Of a stretch of DNA of 64,000 nt, positions 42,150 to 51,577 are shown one piece after another. Within the stretch, counting starts at the first letter, position 1. Each line of letters opens with the position of its first letter. The notes beneath the pieces are model-generated. The model was given only the letters and a program-made list of their open reading frames with translations, had not been told where the DNA came from and did no database searches. The stretch is from assembly GCF_020662345.1 (NCBI RefSeq), contig NZ_VMOA01000021.1, forward strand, positions 1-64,000, read 5' to 3'. The position numbers and the translations under genes are program-made. Source of the stretch: Methylobacterium sp. W2 (lineage in GTDB: Bacteria > Pseudomonadota > Alphaproteobacteria > Rhizobiales > Beijerinckiaceae).

Positions 42150-43349
42150 TCACCGCCCCGGCCGTGAGCCAGCGAGGTCGCGGGAGAGGGCCAGCATCAC
42201 CGCCAGCGTGTCTGCCTCGTCCTCTTCGGCGCCGTGATCGCTGAGCTTGACGATCACCGTGCCGGTCTGGCGGTTGATGTAGACGTATTGCCCGTAGACG
42301 CCGATGGCGGAGATGTCGTCGTCGCCCTCCGGCACGTGCCACCACTGCGCCGAGTAGGGCCAGCCGTCGACCTCCCGGCGGGCCGGGGTCTCGATCCGCT
42401 CGATCCAGCGCGGCGGAACGATGCGCGCGCCGCCGACGCGGCCACGGTCGGCCACCACCAGCCCCAGGCGGATGAAATCCCGGGCCACGGCGTTGATGCA
42501 GCAGAAGGCCTTCTCCGTCCCCCCCGGCCGGTCGAGATTCCAGGTCGCCTTCGCCTCCGCGCCCATGGGTTTCCAGATCCTCTGCGAGAGGAGGTCGGCC
42601 AGGGGCTTCTTCTCCACCTCCGCGAGGATCAGGCCGAGGATTTCGGTGTCGATGCTGCGGTATTGACCCGTGCTGCCGGGTTTCGACGACAGGGTGGCGT
42701 GGTCGCGCACGAAGGCCCGGATGTCGCGGGTGAGGTACATTCCGGCGGTGCCCGTGAGCGGGTCCCACGGGTCGTAATTCTCCGGCACCGCCAATCCGCT
42801 CGTCATGTCGAGGAGGTCGCGGACGGTGATGCGGCCGAAGGCCGGCTTGTCCCGCAGATAGGGCAGCAGGGTCGCCACAGGGTCGGTCTCGGCGAGTTTG
42901 CCCTCGGCGATCGTCTGTCCGACCAGCAGCGAGACCACCGATTTCGCCACCGACCAGGACGGGAACAGCGTCGCCTGGCCTAAGCCAGGGCGATACCATT
43001 CATGGATGAGGGTGCCGTCCTGGGTCACCAGCAGGGCGTTGGTGTGGGTCGCCCGCAGCATCTCCGCCAGGGGAACGCTCCGTCCCTTCCAGGGGACTCG
43101 TTCGGGAATCGCGTGGAGCCGGACGGGCAGGGCGCGGGACGAGGGCGCCGCCGCCACCACCCGGCTCGCGAACCAGGTGCCGACGGAGGAGGGTTCGATG
43201 ATGGCGAGGGCAGCGAGCGTGATCGGGTTCGGCACGCCGAGCAGCGGCCCGATGGCGGCAGCCAAACCGCCCAGCGCCAAGGCGCCGATCAGCGCCCCGG
43301 CCAGCCAAGGGCGACGAAAGCGGGGCCGGAGGCGGGAAGATCTCGACAT
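42150..43349 (-). CDS. Serine hydrolase of the beta-lactamase class C / penicillin-binding family
   Basis: A 399-residue protein with one N-terminal membrane segment or uncleaved signal ('WLAGALIGALALGGLAAAIG'), then a class C beta-lactamase-like domain. The S-x-x-K nucleophile motif is 'SWSVAKSVVSLL' (Ser of SVAK), and the Y-x-S motif is 'GQYRSIDTEILGLIL'. C-terminal 'GQYVYINRQTGTVIVKLSDHG' corresponds to the last strand. Related proteins are esterases, D-aminopeptidases or 6-aminohexanoate-dimer hydrolases, so antibiotic resistance should not be assumed. A tandem 'accgctcagtac' lies just upstream of the start. Confidence 0.88.
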   Translation of the reverse strand: MSRSSRLRPRFRRPWLAGALIGALALGGLAAAIGPLLGVPNPITLAALAIIEPSSVGTWFASRVVAAAPSSRALPVRLHAIPERVPWKGRSVPLAEMLRATHTNALLVTQDGTLIHEWYRPGLGQATLFPSWSVAKSVVSLLVGQTIAEGKLAETDPVATLLPYLRDKPAFGRITVRDLLDMTSGLAVPENYDPWDPLTGTAGMYLTRDIRAFVRDHATLSSKPGSTGQYRSIDTEILGLILAEVEKKPLADLLSQRIWKPMGAEAKATWNLDRPGGTEKAFCCINAVARDFIRLGLVVADRGRVGGARIVPPRWIERIETPARREVDGWPYSAQWWHVPEGDDDISAIGVYGQYVYINRQTGTVIVKLSDHGAEEDEADTLAVMLALSRDLAGSRPGR

Positions 43350-43416
43350 GACCGCTCAGTACACCGCTCAGTACATTTCTTGGCCCACCCGGCCCTCGGC
43401 GGCGGAACCGTGCCGC

Positions 43417-43746
43417 TCAGTGAGGCGCGGTCTGGCCCGAGGCGAGGATCGTCACGCCCACGGCGATCACCGCGATCCCGATCATCATCGGCAGGGTGAT
43501 CGGCTCCTGGAACAGCAGCGCGCCGCCGAGTGCCGCGCCGACCATGCCGACCCCGGCCCAGATCGCGTAGACGATCCCGATCGGCAGCATGTTCATGCTG
43601 TTCGACATCAGCCAGAACGCCGTGCCGTAGCCCAGCACCACGATGATCGTCGGCACCGGCTTGGTGAGGCCGTCGGCCGCCTTGAGGGCGAGGGTCGCCG
43701 TCACTTCGGCGCCGATGGCCAGGGCGAGGAGGAGATAGGGATTCAT
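43417..43746 (-). CDS. Small multidrug resistance (SMR) transporter, EmrE/SugE-type
   Basis: A 109-residue protein with four membrane helices. Conserved SMR residues are present: the essential Glu in TM1 ('ALAIGAEVTATLALKAADG'), the Trp in 'YAIWAGVGMVGAALGG' and the TM4 dimerisation segment 'GIAVIAVGVTILA'. It exports cationic compounds such as quaternary ammonium ions in exchange for protons. ATG 43746 ('MNPYLLLALAIG') is the family-consistent start; the frame is open further upstream without homology. Confidence 0.93.
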   Translation of the reverse strand: MNPYLLLALAIGAEVTATLALKAADGLTKPVPTIIVVLGYGTAFWLMSNSMNMLPIGIVYAIWAGVGMVGAALGGALLFQEPITLPMMIGIAVIAVGVTILASGQTAPH

Positions 43747-44190
43747 GCGTGGGTCGTCCGTGCGGTCGGCGGGCTGAAGGGCGGATCGGGCGGCCATCCG
43801 CATGGCGATGGCCGCGCCGTGTCCGAGGCCGGGGGGAAAATCCACCGGTACGGCTCCGGACTCCCAAGAGCACGCGGGCCGTTAATGTCCCGTGTGGATG
43901 GCGCATGAAAGGCTGCCCGATGGCGGTCGAAGCGGGGTCCGCGTGGCGGTGACGATCCGCCGATCCGGCGCGGGCGATCCGGGATGCGCGCGCCGAATTC
44001 GAAGCCCGCCCGTCGATGGCGTCTTGCCCTGATCGGGGTCCCACGGCACAGATCGGGGATGGACCGCGCGAGATTCTCTCCGTCCTCCCGGAGCCGGCTG
44101 GTCCGCAGGGGGCCCTCCCGGCACGATCCGCGTCACCACCGAGACCCTTCCCCTCTCTATGTCCCTCTTCCCGCGACGGAATTCGCCACC
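43747..44190. other. Intergenic region without gene
   Basis: About 440 bases between divergent genes. No supported open frame, repeat copy or recognised operator was seen. Confidence 0.4.
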
Positions 44191-44442
44191 ATGCGCACGA
44201 CCCTGACCGCCTTTCTCCTCATCGCTTTCACGGGGGCCGCCCTCGCGCAGCAGGTGAACGAGCCGCCGATCCAGAGCCCGCAGGACGCCGCCTGCCGGGA
44301 GCAGGCCAGGGCGCAGGTGTTCAGCGCCGCCAACCCGAGCAATCTCAGCCTCTACGACCTCGGCTCGCAGATCTATCACGCCTGCATGGCCAGCTATCAC
44401 ACCACCGGCCCGAACCCGGACCGCAAGGATCGCCGCTTCTGA
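44191..44442 (+). CDS. Small secreted hypothetical protein
   Basis: An 83-residue protein with a clear signal peptide ('TLTAFLLIAFTGAALAQQ') and a mature part of ~63 residues containing two Cys ('DAACREQARAQVF', 'QIYHACMASYH') that could pair. This pattern is frequent in small periplasmic proteins of methylobacteria; no function is known to me. ATG 44191 starts the signal peptide. It ends 21 bp before the convergent dctD stop. Confidence 0.65.
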   Translation: MRTTLTAFLLIAFTGAALAQQVNEPPIQSPQDAACREQARAQVFSAANPSNLSLYDLGSQIYHACMASYHTTGPNPDRKDRRF

Positions 44443-44463
44443 GGATCGCTAAGCCCTTCCGTC

Positions 44464-45822
44464 TCAACGATAGTCGGTAGGCGTCAGGCCGTGCCGGGCG
44501 ATCTTGTCGTAGAGGGTCTTGCGCGGCGTGCCGAGGGATTCGGCGGCGATGCGGACATCGCCGCCGGCCATGATCAGCTCCTCGCGGATCAGGCCGCGCT
44601 CGAACCGGTCGACCTGTTCGGCCAGGGTGCCGGTGGTGGCGGCCTCGGGCGGCAAGACCTCGTTCTGCCCGAGGCCCAGGGCGTGACGCTCGGCGAAATG
44701 GCCGAGTTCACGCACGTTGCCGGGCCAGTCGTGCCGGCGCAGGTGCTCCCGCACGGCCGGTGTCATCGGTGCGGGCTCGCGGCCGAAACGCGTCGCCGCG
44801 CGGGTCAGAAATTCCTGGAACAGCAGCATCACGTCCTCGCGCCGGTCGCGCAGGGGCGGGATCGCGATCGTGATGACGTTGAGGCGGTGGTAGAGGTCGT
44901 CGCGGAAGGTGCCCTGCGCGGCGGCCTGGCCGAGATCGACCTTGGTCGCCGCCACCACGCGCATGTCGATGGGGCGGATCTCGTTGGTGCCCAGCGGCTC
45001 CACCGCCCGTTCCTGCAGCACGCGCAAGAGCTTGACCTGGAGACCGAGCGGCATGCTCTCGATCTCGTCGAGGAACAGCGTGCCCCCCTGCGCGTGCTCG
45101 ATCCGGCCGACGCGGCGCTTGAGGGCACCGGTGAAGGCGCCGGCTTCGTGGCCGAAGAGCTCGCTCTCGACGACGCTGTCGGGCAGCGCCCCGCAATTCA
45201 TGGCGACGAAATTCCGGCCGGCCCGCCGGCTCCAGCGGTGCAGGGCGCTCGCCACCACCTCCTTGCCCGATCCGGTCTCGCCGAAGACGAGCACGTCCAC
45301 ATCGGCCTGGGCGACCTCGCGCACGAGGCGGCGCAGGCGCACCATCTCGGGTGAGATGCCGAGGAAGGCCGGGTCCTCCTCCACCGCCGCGTCCAGCCGG
45401 GCGCGCAGGGTGCGGTTCTCGAGGACGAGGCGGCGCCGCTCCAGGGCGCGGCGCGCCGAGGCGACGAGGGAGTCGGCCGGATAGGGCTTGGCCAGGAAGT
45501 CGTAGGCCCCGTCGCGCATGGCCCCCACCGCCATGCGGATGTCGCCATGCCCGGTGATCAGGATGACCGGCAGCTCCGGATCGATCGCCTTGATCCGCCC
45601 GAACAGGGCGATGCCGTCGAGATCGGGCAGGCGCACGTCGGTAACCACAAGGCCGGGCGGGTCGGCAATGATGGCGGCCAGCGCCGGTCCGGCGGCCCCG
45701 AAAGTCTCCACCGTGAACCCGTCGAGTTCCAGGCTCTGGCGGTTGGCGCGGCAGACATCCGCCTCGTCGTCGATGAAGACGACCCGCTCGGCCGACCCGC
45801 CCGCACCCTCTTGAACGCTCAC
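44464..45822 (-). CDS. dctD: C4-dicarboxylate response regulator DctD (sigma-54 activator)
   Basis: A 452-residue NtrC-family activator. The receiver domain (~13-125) has the acidic pair at 18-19 and phospho-acceptor Asp62 ('VTDVRLPDLDG'). The AAA+ domain (~150-380) has Walker A 'GETGSGKE' (181-188), the sigma-54-contacting loop 'GAFTGA' (228-233) and Walker B 'LFLDE' (~249-253). A C-terminal Fis-type HTH is at 'VRIAAESLGTPRKTLYDKI'. When phosphorylated by DctB it should activate dctA from the upstream sites. The GTG start at 45822 overlaps the dctB stop (GTGA). Confidence 0.94.
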   Translation of the reverse strand: MSVQEGAGGSAERVVFIDDEADVCRANRQSLELDGFTVETFGAAGPALAAIIADPPGLVVTDVRLPDLDGIALFGRIKAIDPELPVILITGHGDIRMAVGAMRDGAYDFLAKPYPADSLVASARRALERRRLVLENRTLRARLDAAVEEDPAFLGISPEMVRLRRLVREVAQADVDVLVFGETGSGKEVVASALHRWSRRAGRNFVAMNCGALPDSVVESELFGHEAGAFTGALKRRVGRIEHAQGGTLFLDEIESMPLGLQVKLLRVLQERAVEPLGTNEIRPIDMRVVAATKVDLGQAAAQGTFRDDLYHRLNVITIAIPPLRDRREDVMLLFQEFLTRAATRFGREPAPMTPAVREHLRRHDWPGNVRELGHFAERHALGLGQNEVLPPEAATTGTLAEQVDRFERGLIREELIMAGGDVRIAAESLGTPRKTLYDKIARHGLTPTDYR

Positions 45823-47696
45823 GGGGCCGTCTCCACAGGGGCTTTCGCCAGTTCCATCCGAAACACCGCGCCGCCGCCCGGATCGTCCAGGGCGTTCAGG
45901 CTGCCGCCGCAATCCTCGACGATTCCGCGCGCGATGGCGAGCCCGAGCCCAAGCCCATCGGATTTGGTGGTGAAGAACGCATCGAAGACCTGGGCCCGGA
46001 TGGTCTCGGGCAGGCCCGGCCCTGTATCGCGGACCTCGATGGCCACGCGATTCTCTGGTGCGTCCCGCACCAGGATGGAGACCCGTGGATCGGTGCTCCC
46101 CGCCGCCGCATCGAGGGCGTTCTGGAGCAGGTTGACCACGACCTGTTCGAGGCGCGGCCCGTCGCCGAGGACGTACAGGCCGGAAGCCGGCCTTTCCGCC
46201 GACACCGCAATCCGGGCCGCCCGCGCCCGCGCCTCCACCAGTTCCAGGCTGTTGGCGAGGATATCGGCCAGGGCCACGGGTTCGCGCCGGGGCGACGAGC
46301 GCCGGGCAAACCCCTTGAGCTGCCGCGTCAGCCCGCCGATGCGGTCGGTGAGGCGGCCGATGGCGAAGGCGTTCTCCGCCGCCTCCTCGCCCCGTCCCCG
46401 CCGGACCAAGATCGCCGCATTGTCGGCGTAGGAGCGGATGGCGGCCAGCGGCTGGTTGATCTCATGCGCCATGCTCGCGGCGAACTGGCCCAACGCAGCG
46501 AGCCGACCGGCCTGCGCGAGTTCGCGGCCGAGGCGCTCCCGCTCGGCTTCCGCCTGCCGTCGCTCCTCCTCCGCCCTCCGTCGTTCCTCGATCTCCAGCC
46601 GGAGCAGACGGTTGGCGTCGGTGAGTTCCAGCGTCCGCTCGGCGACGCTCCTCTCCAACTCCTCCCGGCGCGCCGCGGCCTGAGCGAGGTGCCGGCGGGT
46701 CCGCCGACGACGGCCCGCCAGGGTCGCGATCCCGATACAGGCTAGGCCGGTGCCGAGGGCGGCGATGATCCAGGCCTGCACGCGCTCGCGGTCCACGGCC
46801 GGGCCCACGGGCGTCAGGGTATGGAGCCGCCAGTCGGTGCCCGGAATGGGGGCGTCCAGGGCGAGGGCTGTCCGCGCCGGCCGCGATCCCCGGCCGACGC
46901 GGACGAGATCCTGCATCCCTCCGACCGGATGGAGCGGGAGCGCCGAGAGCGGCGCCTCGCCGAATTCCAGCGCCGCGCGGATGCGCTTCCGTTCGTCGTC
47001 GCCGACCTCGCGCAGGGTGGCGAAGCTCCAGGCGGGATCGCTCGCCACGAGGACGATGCCCCTCGCATCGGCCACGAACACCCCGTCTCCCGATTGCCGC
47101 CACGCGGCCTCGACCCCATCGAACTCGATCTTCACCACGACGACGCCGCCAGCCTCGCCGATCCGCCGCGACAGGTAGAGCCCCGCCCGGCCGCTCACCG
47201 TGCCCAAGGCGAATTGCGAGCCGGCGCCATCGGTCATGGCCTGCCGGAAGTAGGGTCTGAACGCGTAGTCCCGGCCGACGAAGCTGCGCTCGGCCTCCGC
47301 GTTGCTCGCGGCCACGGTGATGCCGTCCGGGCGAATGACGTAGATCACCGCCGAGCCTGTGGCGGCCGCCACCTGGGCGAGGCGCTTGCTGACCTGCGCG
47401 ACCATGGCCGGCGTCGGATCCGGCCCCGCCACGGCGGCGATCTCCGGATCCGCCGCGAGGGCCAGGGGGAGCGAGGCCTGTTTCTGCATCTCGGCCCGCA
47501 GGGCGCCGACCTGCAGCGCCAGGGTCGACTGCGCCGTGCGGCGCAGGTCGGCCAGCGCCCAGCGTTCGGCTGCCTGCCCGGCCAGCCACGCCGCGACCCA
47601 AACGAGGACGAGGCTGGCGGCGAGGACGAGGCTCCGTCGCGACCGTTTCAGGAATCCGCGATCGGTTCCCTCGCGAGGCGGGCCATTCGCATTCAA
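45819..47696 (-). CDS. dctB: C4-dicarboxylate sensor histidine kinase DctB
   Basis: A 625-residue membrane sensor. TM1 is at ~22-40 and a double-Cache periplasmic domain at ~45-300 ('RSFVGRDYAFRPYFRQAM' ligand-site region). TM2 is at ~302-323, a coiled coil at ~335-395 ('EERRRAEEERRQAEAERERL'), then the H-box 'MAHEINQPLAAIRSYADN' with phospho-His near 405. The ATPase domain has N-box 'NLLQNALDA', 'DTGPGLP' and 'GLGLGLAIARGIV'. It senses external succinate, malate or fumarate and phosphorylates DctD. Its gene is divergent from dctA, the transporter it controls. Confidence 0.94.
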   Translation of the reverse strand: MNANGPPREGTDRGFLKRSRRSLVLAASLVLVWVAAWLAGQAAERWALADLRRTAQSTLALQVGALRAEMQKQASLPLALAADPEIAAVAGPDPTPAMVAQVSKRLAQVAAATGSAVIYVIRPDGITVAASNAEAERSFVGRDYAFRPYFRQAMTDGAGSQFALGTVSGRAGLYLSRRIGEAGGVVVVKIEFDGVEAAWRQSGDGVFVADARGIVLVASDPAWSFATLREVGDDERKRIRAALEFGEAPLSALPLHPVGGMQDLVRVGRGSRPARTALALDAPIPGTDWRLHTLTPVGPAVDRERVQAWIIAALGTGLACIGIATLAGRRRRTRRHLAQAAARREELERSVAERTLELTDANRLLRLEIEERRRAEEERRQAEAERERLGRELAQAGRLAALGQFAASMAHEINQPLAAIRSYADNAAILVRRGRGEEAAENAFAIGRLTDRIGGLTRQLKGFARRSSPRREPVALADILANSLELVEARARAARIAVSAERPASGLYVLGDGPRLEQVVVNLLQNALDAAAGSTDPRVSILVRDAPENRVAIEVRDTGPGLPETIRAQVFDAFFTTKSDGLGLGLAIARGIVEDCGGSLNALDDPGGGAVFRMELAKAPVETAP

Positions 47697-47711
47697 CGGG
47701 CTCGCTCCAGT

Positions 47712-47735
47712 GCGAAATCCCGGACGGGTTTTCGC
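47712..47735. promoter_or_regulatory. Candidate DctD enhancer site 1
   Basis: An inverted repeat GCGAAATCCC-ggac-GGGTTTTCGC, arms matching at 9 of 10 positions, ~107 bp upstream of the sigma-54 element: a usual distance for an NtrC-family activator site. Confidence 0.6.
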
Positions 47736-47740
47736 GACCC

Positions 47741-47757
47741 TGTGCGGACACTCGCAT
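47741..47757. promoter_or_regulatory. Candidate DctD enhancer site 2
   Basis: A weaker dyad, TGCG-gacact-CGCA (47743-47756), one helical turn or so from site 1, as in the tandem DctD sites of rhizobia. Confidence 0.45.
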
Positions 47758-47841
47758 TCGACCTGAGGGGGAGATTGGCGGCCATCTGAAAAATATGTCT
47801 CAAATCAATGTTTTAACGAATTATTTCGGGAGTTCCCGATC

Positions 47842-47857
47842 TGGCACGGCGGTTGCC
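47842..47857 (+). promoter_or_regulatory. Sigma-54 (-24/-12) promoter of dctA
   Basis: TGGCAC-ggcgg-TTGCC matches the sigma-54 consensus (GG and GC doublets with correct 10-bp spacing) and points towards dctA, whose ATG is ~150 bp downstream. The divergent dctD gene encodes the activator needed by this promoter class. Confidence 0.92.
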
Positions 47858-48006
47858 ATTCTCAAACCGAAACGCAGGCCTGCGTTCATCGCAGGGCTGC
47901 GCGCCGAAGGGGTCCAACCCCGGACGCCAAGACCAAAAGACGACGAGGCCCGGACACCCCCGGCACTTCGATCCGAACCGATCTATTCCCAAGGGAGAAG
48001 CCCGCC

Positions 48007-49350
48007 ATGGCCACCATACCGTCCCCGCTCACCGCGCCGCACGCGCCGGTAAAGCCTAAGCCCATCTATCGCACGCTGTATTTCCAGGTGCTCGTCGCCG
48101 TGGCGATCGGCATCACCCTCGGCCACTTCTACCCGCAGGTCGGCGCGGACATGAAGCCGCTCGGCGACGCCTTCATCAAGCTCGTCAAGATGATCATCGC
48201 GCCGGTGATCTTCCTCACGGTCGTCTCCGGCATCGCCGGCATGACCAATCTCGAGAAGGTCGGCCGTGTCGGCGGCAAGGCGCTCATCTACTTCCTCACC
48301 TTCTCGACACTGGCCCTGATCGTCGGTCTGATCGTGGCGAACCTCGTCCAGCCGGGCGCGGGCATGCACATCGATCCGAAGTCGCTCGATCCGAAGTCGA
48401 TCGCGATGTACGCCGACAAGGCGAAGACGCAGTCGATCACCGACTTCCTCATGAACATCATCCCGACCACGGCGGTGGGCGCCTTCTCGGGTGGCGAGAT
48501 CCTTCAGGTCCTGTTCTTCTCGGTGCTGTTCGGCTTCGGCCTCGCCTTCCTGGGCGACCGCGGCAAGCCGGTTCTCGACATCATTAAGGTGCTGTCGGAA
48601 GCCATCTTCGGTGTCGTCAACATCATCATGAAGGTCGCCCCCATCGGTGCCTTCGGCGCCATGGCCTTCACCATCGGCAAGTACGGCATCGCCTCGCTCG
48701 CCAACCTCGCCTACCTCGTCGGCGCCTTCTACCTGACCTCGGCGATCTTCGTGCTCGGCGTCCTCGGCCTGGTCGCCCGCTACAACGGCTTCTCGATCGT
48801 CAAGCTCATCCGCTACATCAAGGAGGAGCTGATGCTCGTGCTCGGTACCTCGTCCTCCGAGTCGGCCCTACCCTCGCTGCTTGAGAAGATGGAGCGCGCC
48901 GGGTGCTCGAAGCCCGTCGTCGGCCTCGTGGTTCCCACCGGCTACTCGTTCAACCTCGACGGAACCAACATCTACATGACCATGGCGGCGCTCTTCATCG
49001 CCCAGGCGACGGACACCCCGCTGACCTACGGCGAGCAGGGCCTGCTCCTCCTCGTGGCGATGCTGTCCTCGAAGGGCGCGGCGGGCGTCACCGGCTCTGG
49101 CTTCATCACCCTGGCCGCGACCCTCGCGGTGGTCCCCTCGGTGCCCGTCGTCGGCATGGCGCTGATCCTCGGCGTCGACCGGTTCATGTCCGAGTGCCGC
49201 GCGCTCACCAACTTCATCGGCAACGCGGTGGCCTGCATCGTCGTCGCCCGCTGGGAAGGTGAGGTCGACGACGTCAGGCTCGCGGCCGCCCTCGGTGGCA
49301 GCCCGATGCCCCTGGCGAGCGAGATGCCGGTTCTCCAGGCCGCCGAGTAA
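48007..49350 (+). CDS. dctA: C4-dicarboxylate:cation symporter DctA
   Basis: A 447-residue DAACS-family transporter. Family marks are the serine-rich re-entrant loop '[16 protein letters not shown]', the substrate/cation motif '[19 protein letters not shown]' and '[10 protein letters not shown]' with '[19 protein letters not shown]' near the C-terminus. It imports succinate, malate and fumarate with sodium ions or protons. The ATG follows 'aagggagaagcccgcc', a strong ribosome site. Control by DctB/DctD and sigma-54 is supported by the upstream elements. Confidence 0.96.
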   Translation: MATIPSPLTAPHAPVKPKPIYRTLYFQVLVAVAIGITLGHFYPQVGADMKPLGDAFIKLVKMIIAPVIFLTVVSGIAGMTNLEKVGRVGGKALIYFLTFSTLALIVGLIVANLVQPGAGMHIDPKSLDPKSIAMYADKAKTQSITDFLMNIIPTTAVGAFSGGEILQVLFFSVLFGFGLAFLGDRGKPVLDIIKVLSEAIFGVVNIIMKVAPIGAFGAMAFTIGKYGIASLANLAYLVGAFYLTSAIFVLGVLGLVARYNGFSIVKLIRYIKEELMLVLGTSSSESALPSLLEKMERAGCSKPVVGLVVPTGYSFNLDGTNIYMTMAALFIAQATDTPLTYGEQGLLLLVAMLSSKGAAGVTGSGFITLAATLAVVPSVPVVGMALILGVDRFMSECRALTNFIGNAVACIVVARWEGEVDDVRLAAALGGSPMPLASEMPVLQAAE

Positions 49351-49408
49351 CGCGCGACCTAAGCCGAGGCCCGATGGATATCCATCCGGCCTCGGACCCC
49401 TTCATAAA

Positions 49409-49446
49409 GGACAGGCCGGGCCGCGAGGGACCGGCCTGTCCTTTTC
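49409..49446 (+). terminator. Rho-independent terminator after dctA
   Basis: An 11-bp stem GGACAGGCCGG / CCGGCCTGTCC followed by 'tttt', 58 nt after the dctA stop. Confidence 0.88.
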
Positions 49447-49622
49447 GCGTTCAAGCGTGGCCCGCGCGTTCCGGGTCAAAGCTTCCGCCGATGCTATTCC
49501 ACGGGAGGCATGTGCCCGATTCCGCCAGAAGCGCGTCCACCACGTACGGCTCGGGATCTCCGCCTGTCGCACCATGTCCCGAGACGTGCTCTTCTTGCCT
49601 CACGCTCCCGAAAGCCAAACGC

Positions 49623-50552
49623 TCACCGAGCCTTCAGCACTACCCGGCAAGCGGCGGGGAGGGCCGCCATGGTCATCGGCGGCTTCGGCCTCGCCGGCTT
49701 CGTCGATTTCGGCGGGTTCAGCACCGCGTCGCTGAACCAATAGGCGAGCTCCTCGCCGCAGCCGTCGCCGGACGGCGGCGGCGCCTGGTCTCCGCACTGG
49801 TCGTCGCCGGCCGGGCAGGAGAGGCGGATATGGTAGTGATAATTATGCCCGTACATTGGGCGCACCTTGTTGAGCCAGGAGCGATCGCCCCCCGCCTCCC
49901 GGCACAGGGCTTTCTTGATCGCCGGGTTGACGAAGAGGCGCGCGACCTCCGGCTGCTGGGCCGTGAGGCGGATCAGCTTGAGGTGCTCCGGCGTCCAGAC
50001 CTGCGGATCGATGTCGAGGCGGTCCGTGCGCACCACGTTGGTGGCCGAGGTCTCTTCGCGCTCGGCGCGAGTCATGCGGTGGTCCGGCATCGGTGTCAGC
50101 CAGATATCGGCGTCGAGGCCGAGCTGGTGGGAGGCGTGGCCCGTGAGCATCGGTCCGCCGCGAGGCTGGGACATGTCGCCCACGAGAAGGCCGTTCCAAC
50201 CGACGCGGGGCGCCTTGGCCGCCAGTCGCTCGATGAAATCCACGAGATTCGGCGTGCCCCACATCCGGTTGCGCGAGAGGCGCATCACCTGCCAGTTCTG
50301 TCCGTCCTGGGCCAGTGCCTCACCGCCGGAGAAGCATCCCTTGGCGTAGGATCCGTAGGGTCGGGCCGGGCCGGGAGCCGGAGTCGTCGCCCGTCCGAAC
50401 AGGGCTTTGGCCGGCGTCGAGGGCGCGTCGGGATTGTCCAGCGGCGGCAGCGGCTTGGGGTTCACGCTGCCCCTGTCCTGGGCCTGCGCGGTGCCTCCGC
50501 AGACGAGAAGAGCGAGAGCCGCGAGGCGGGACAGACGTGAGGTCAGGTGCAT
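49623..50552 (-). CDS. mepA: Penicillin-insensitive murein endopeptidase MepA
   Basis: A 309-residue periplasmic zinc peptidase (LAS group, M74) that cleaves D-Ala-meso-DAP cross-links. A signal peptide ends near 'GGTAQAQ'. Zinc and catalytic residues lie in 'GHASHQLGLDADIWL' (H-x6-D pattern, residues ~139-153) and 'YGHNYHYHIRL' (~234-244), both as in E. coli MepA. Several Cys residues ('CFSGGEAL', 'CREAGGD', 'CPAGDDQCG') match those forming disulfides in the family. The C-terminal ~30 residues are Pro/Lys rich and extend beyond the domain. Confidence 0.94.
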   Translation of the reverse strand: MHLTSRLSRLAALALLVCGGTAQAQDRGSVNPKPLPPLDNPDAPSTPAKALFGRATTPAPGPARPYGSYAKGCFSGGEALAQDGQNWQVMRLSRNRMWGTPNLVDFIERLAAKAPRVGWNGLLVGDMSQPRGGPMLTGHASHQLGLDADIWLTPMPDHRMTRAEREETSATNVVRTDRLDIDPQVWTPEHLKLIRLTAQQPEVARLFVNPAIKKALCREAGGDRSWLNKVRPMYGHNYHYHIRLSCPAGDDQCGDQAPPPSGDGCGEELAYWFSDAVLNPPKSTKPARPKPPMTMAALPAACRVVLKAR

Positions 50553-50598
50553 GGCGACAACCTAGTCCATCGGCCGTCGGGCCGTCGAGAGCTCTCGG

Positions 50599-51132
50599 TT
50601 ATTCCGCCGTCGAGACCGCAACCTTGATCGAGTTCGATTTCGCACCGCTGACGACGATGAGGATCGGTGTGGTGCCGAACTGGAACCGGATGCTCTTCGA
50701 GACGCCCGGACATCCGGGCCGCATCGTGCTTGCCACGGGCTTGCGCGTCGTCCTGCCGTCCTGACTCACATCGATCCAGGCATTGTCCGACAGGGTCACC
50801 TGATACAGGCCGGGCGTGACGACGGGCGGTATCCGCAAGCTGCCGCCGAATGTGCCGGGCTTCGGTTCGCGCGAGGGCGTCAAGGGAAGATCGGCCTCCG
50901 CGATCGGCTTGAGTGCCAGAACGGCGCCCGGCATCTCCGCGGAGAGGGTCGCGCCGGAATCGAGCCGGGGGAGGGAGGGCGCTTCGAACCAGGCCTGCTC
51001 CCGCAGGATCGGCCAGTCGAACGAGGTGCAAGCGGCCGGATCGGAAGCCTGCTGCGCCCACGCCCCGTCGGCGGCGAGACCCGCACCGAATGCGAGCACC
51101 AGTCCGGCGATGATCGGGAACATTCTGCGCAT
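50599..51132 (-). CDS. Secreted hypothetical protein
   Basis: A 177-residue protein with a signal peptide ('IIAGLVLAFGAGLAADGAWAQ'). The mature part is beta-rich. It has 'CTSFDWPILREQAWFE' near its start, 'GTFGGSLRIPPVVTPGLYQV' in the middle and a late Cys in 'MRPGCPGVSKSIRFQFG' that may pair with the first. A jelly-roll or immunoglobulin-like fold would fit, but no named family is recognised. It lies just upstream of mepA on the same strand (46 bp gap), so the two may be co-transcribed. Confidence 0.7.
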   Translation of the reverse strand: MRRMFPIIAGLVLAFGAGLAADGAWAQQASDPAACTSFDWPILREQAWFEAPSLPRLDSGATLSAEMPGAVLALKPIAEADLPLTPSREPKPGTFGGSLRIPPVVTPGLYQVTLSDNAWIDVSQDGRTTRKPVASTMRPGCPGVSKSIRFQFGTTPILIVVSGAKSNSIKVAVSTAE

Positions 51133-51240
51133 GGCCGCTGTCCTGTGAACGGTCGCAGCCCCTCGACCGTGAGAACGGTTCCGCGGCCGGAAAGGTTTCC
51201 AGTGGCGGTCCGCTCCGGCGGGGCGGCGCGGACCCGGTGA

Positions 51241-51555
51241 TCACTCGTCGTCCGGTTGCTCAACGTTCTCGGACACGGTTCGGCGCACACCCCAGCCGCG
51301 TAAGGTCTCGTTCAGTTCGTCGAGGATGAAATGGCGGGCGCTGTCGCGGTCATAGCCCTCGTCGAGATAGGCATCGTACTCGGTGAAGACGTGACGGGTG
51401 AAGGCGACGAGGGCGAGCCATGCCGCGCTCTCGGGGCTCGCATGTCGCAGGCCCGGACTGGCCAGCGCCCGCGCGAGGACGGAATCCGTCTCGAAGGCGG
51501 GCAGGCGCGGAGCGAGGATCCGAAGCGCTTCGCCGACGGCCTCCGCGCGGGTCAT
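51241..51555 (-). CDS. DUF2293-like small protein
   Basis: A 104-residue mainly helical protein. The part 'WLALVAFTRHVFTEYDAYLD' followed by 'GYDRDSARHFILDELNETL' and 'WGVRR' resembles DUF2293, a short conserved domain of unknown function common in alphaproteobacteria. The C-terminus is acidic. Encoded downstream of the YqhA-like gene with a 22-bp gap, so probably in the same transcript. Confidence 0.7.
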   Translation of the reverse strand: MTRAEAVGEALRILAPRLPAFETDSVLARALASPGLRHASPESAAWLALVAFTRHVFTEYDAYLDEGYDRDSARHFILDELNETLRGWGVRRTVSENVEQPDDE

Positions 51556-51577
51556 CGCGGCGTCTCCCGGGACGTCC

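Noticed and set aside
42150..43349. Antibiotic-resistance beta-lactamase
   Set aside because: SxxK and YxS motifs only show the serine hydrolase fold; sequence and membrane anchor do not point to AmpC-type resistance.
43350..43380. Tandem 'accgctcagtac' before the serine hydrolase gene
   Set aside because: Only two 12-bp units abutting the start codon; could be chance or a small duplication, with no evidence of regulatory function.
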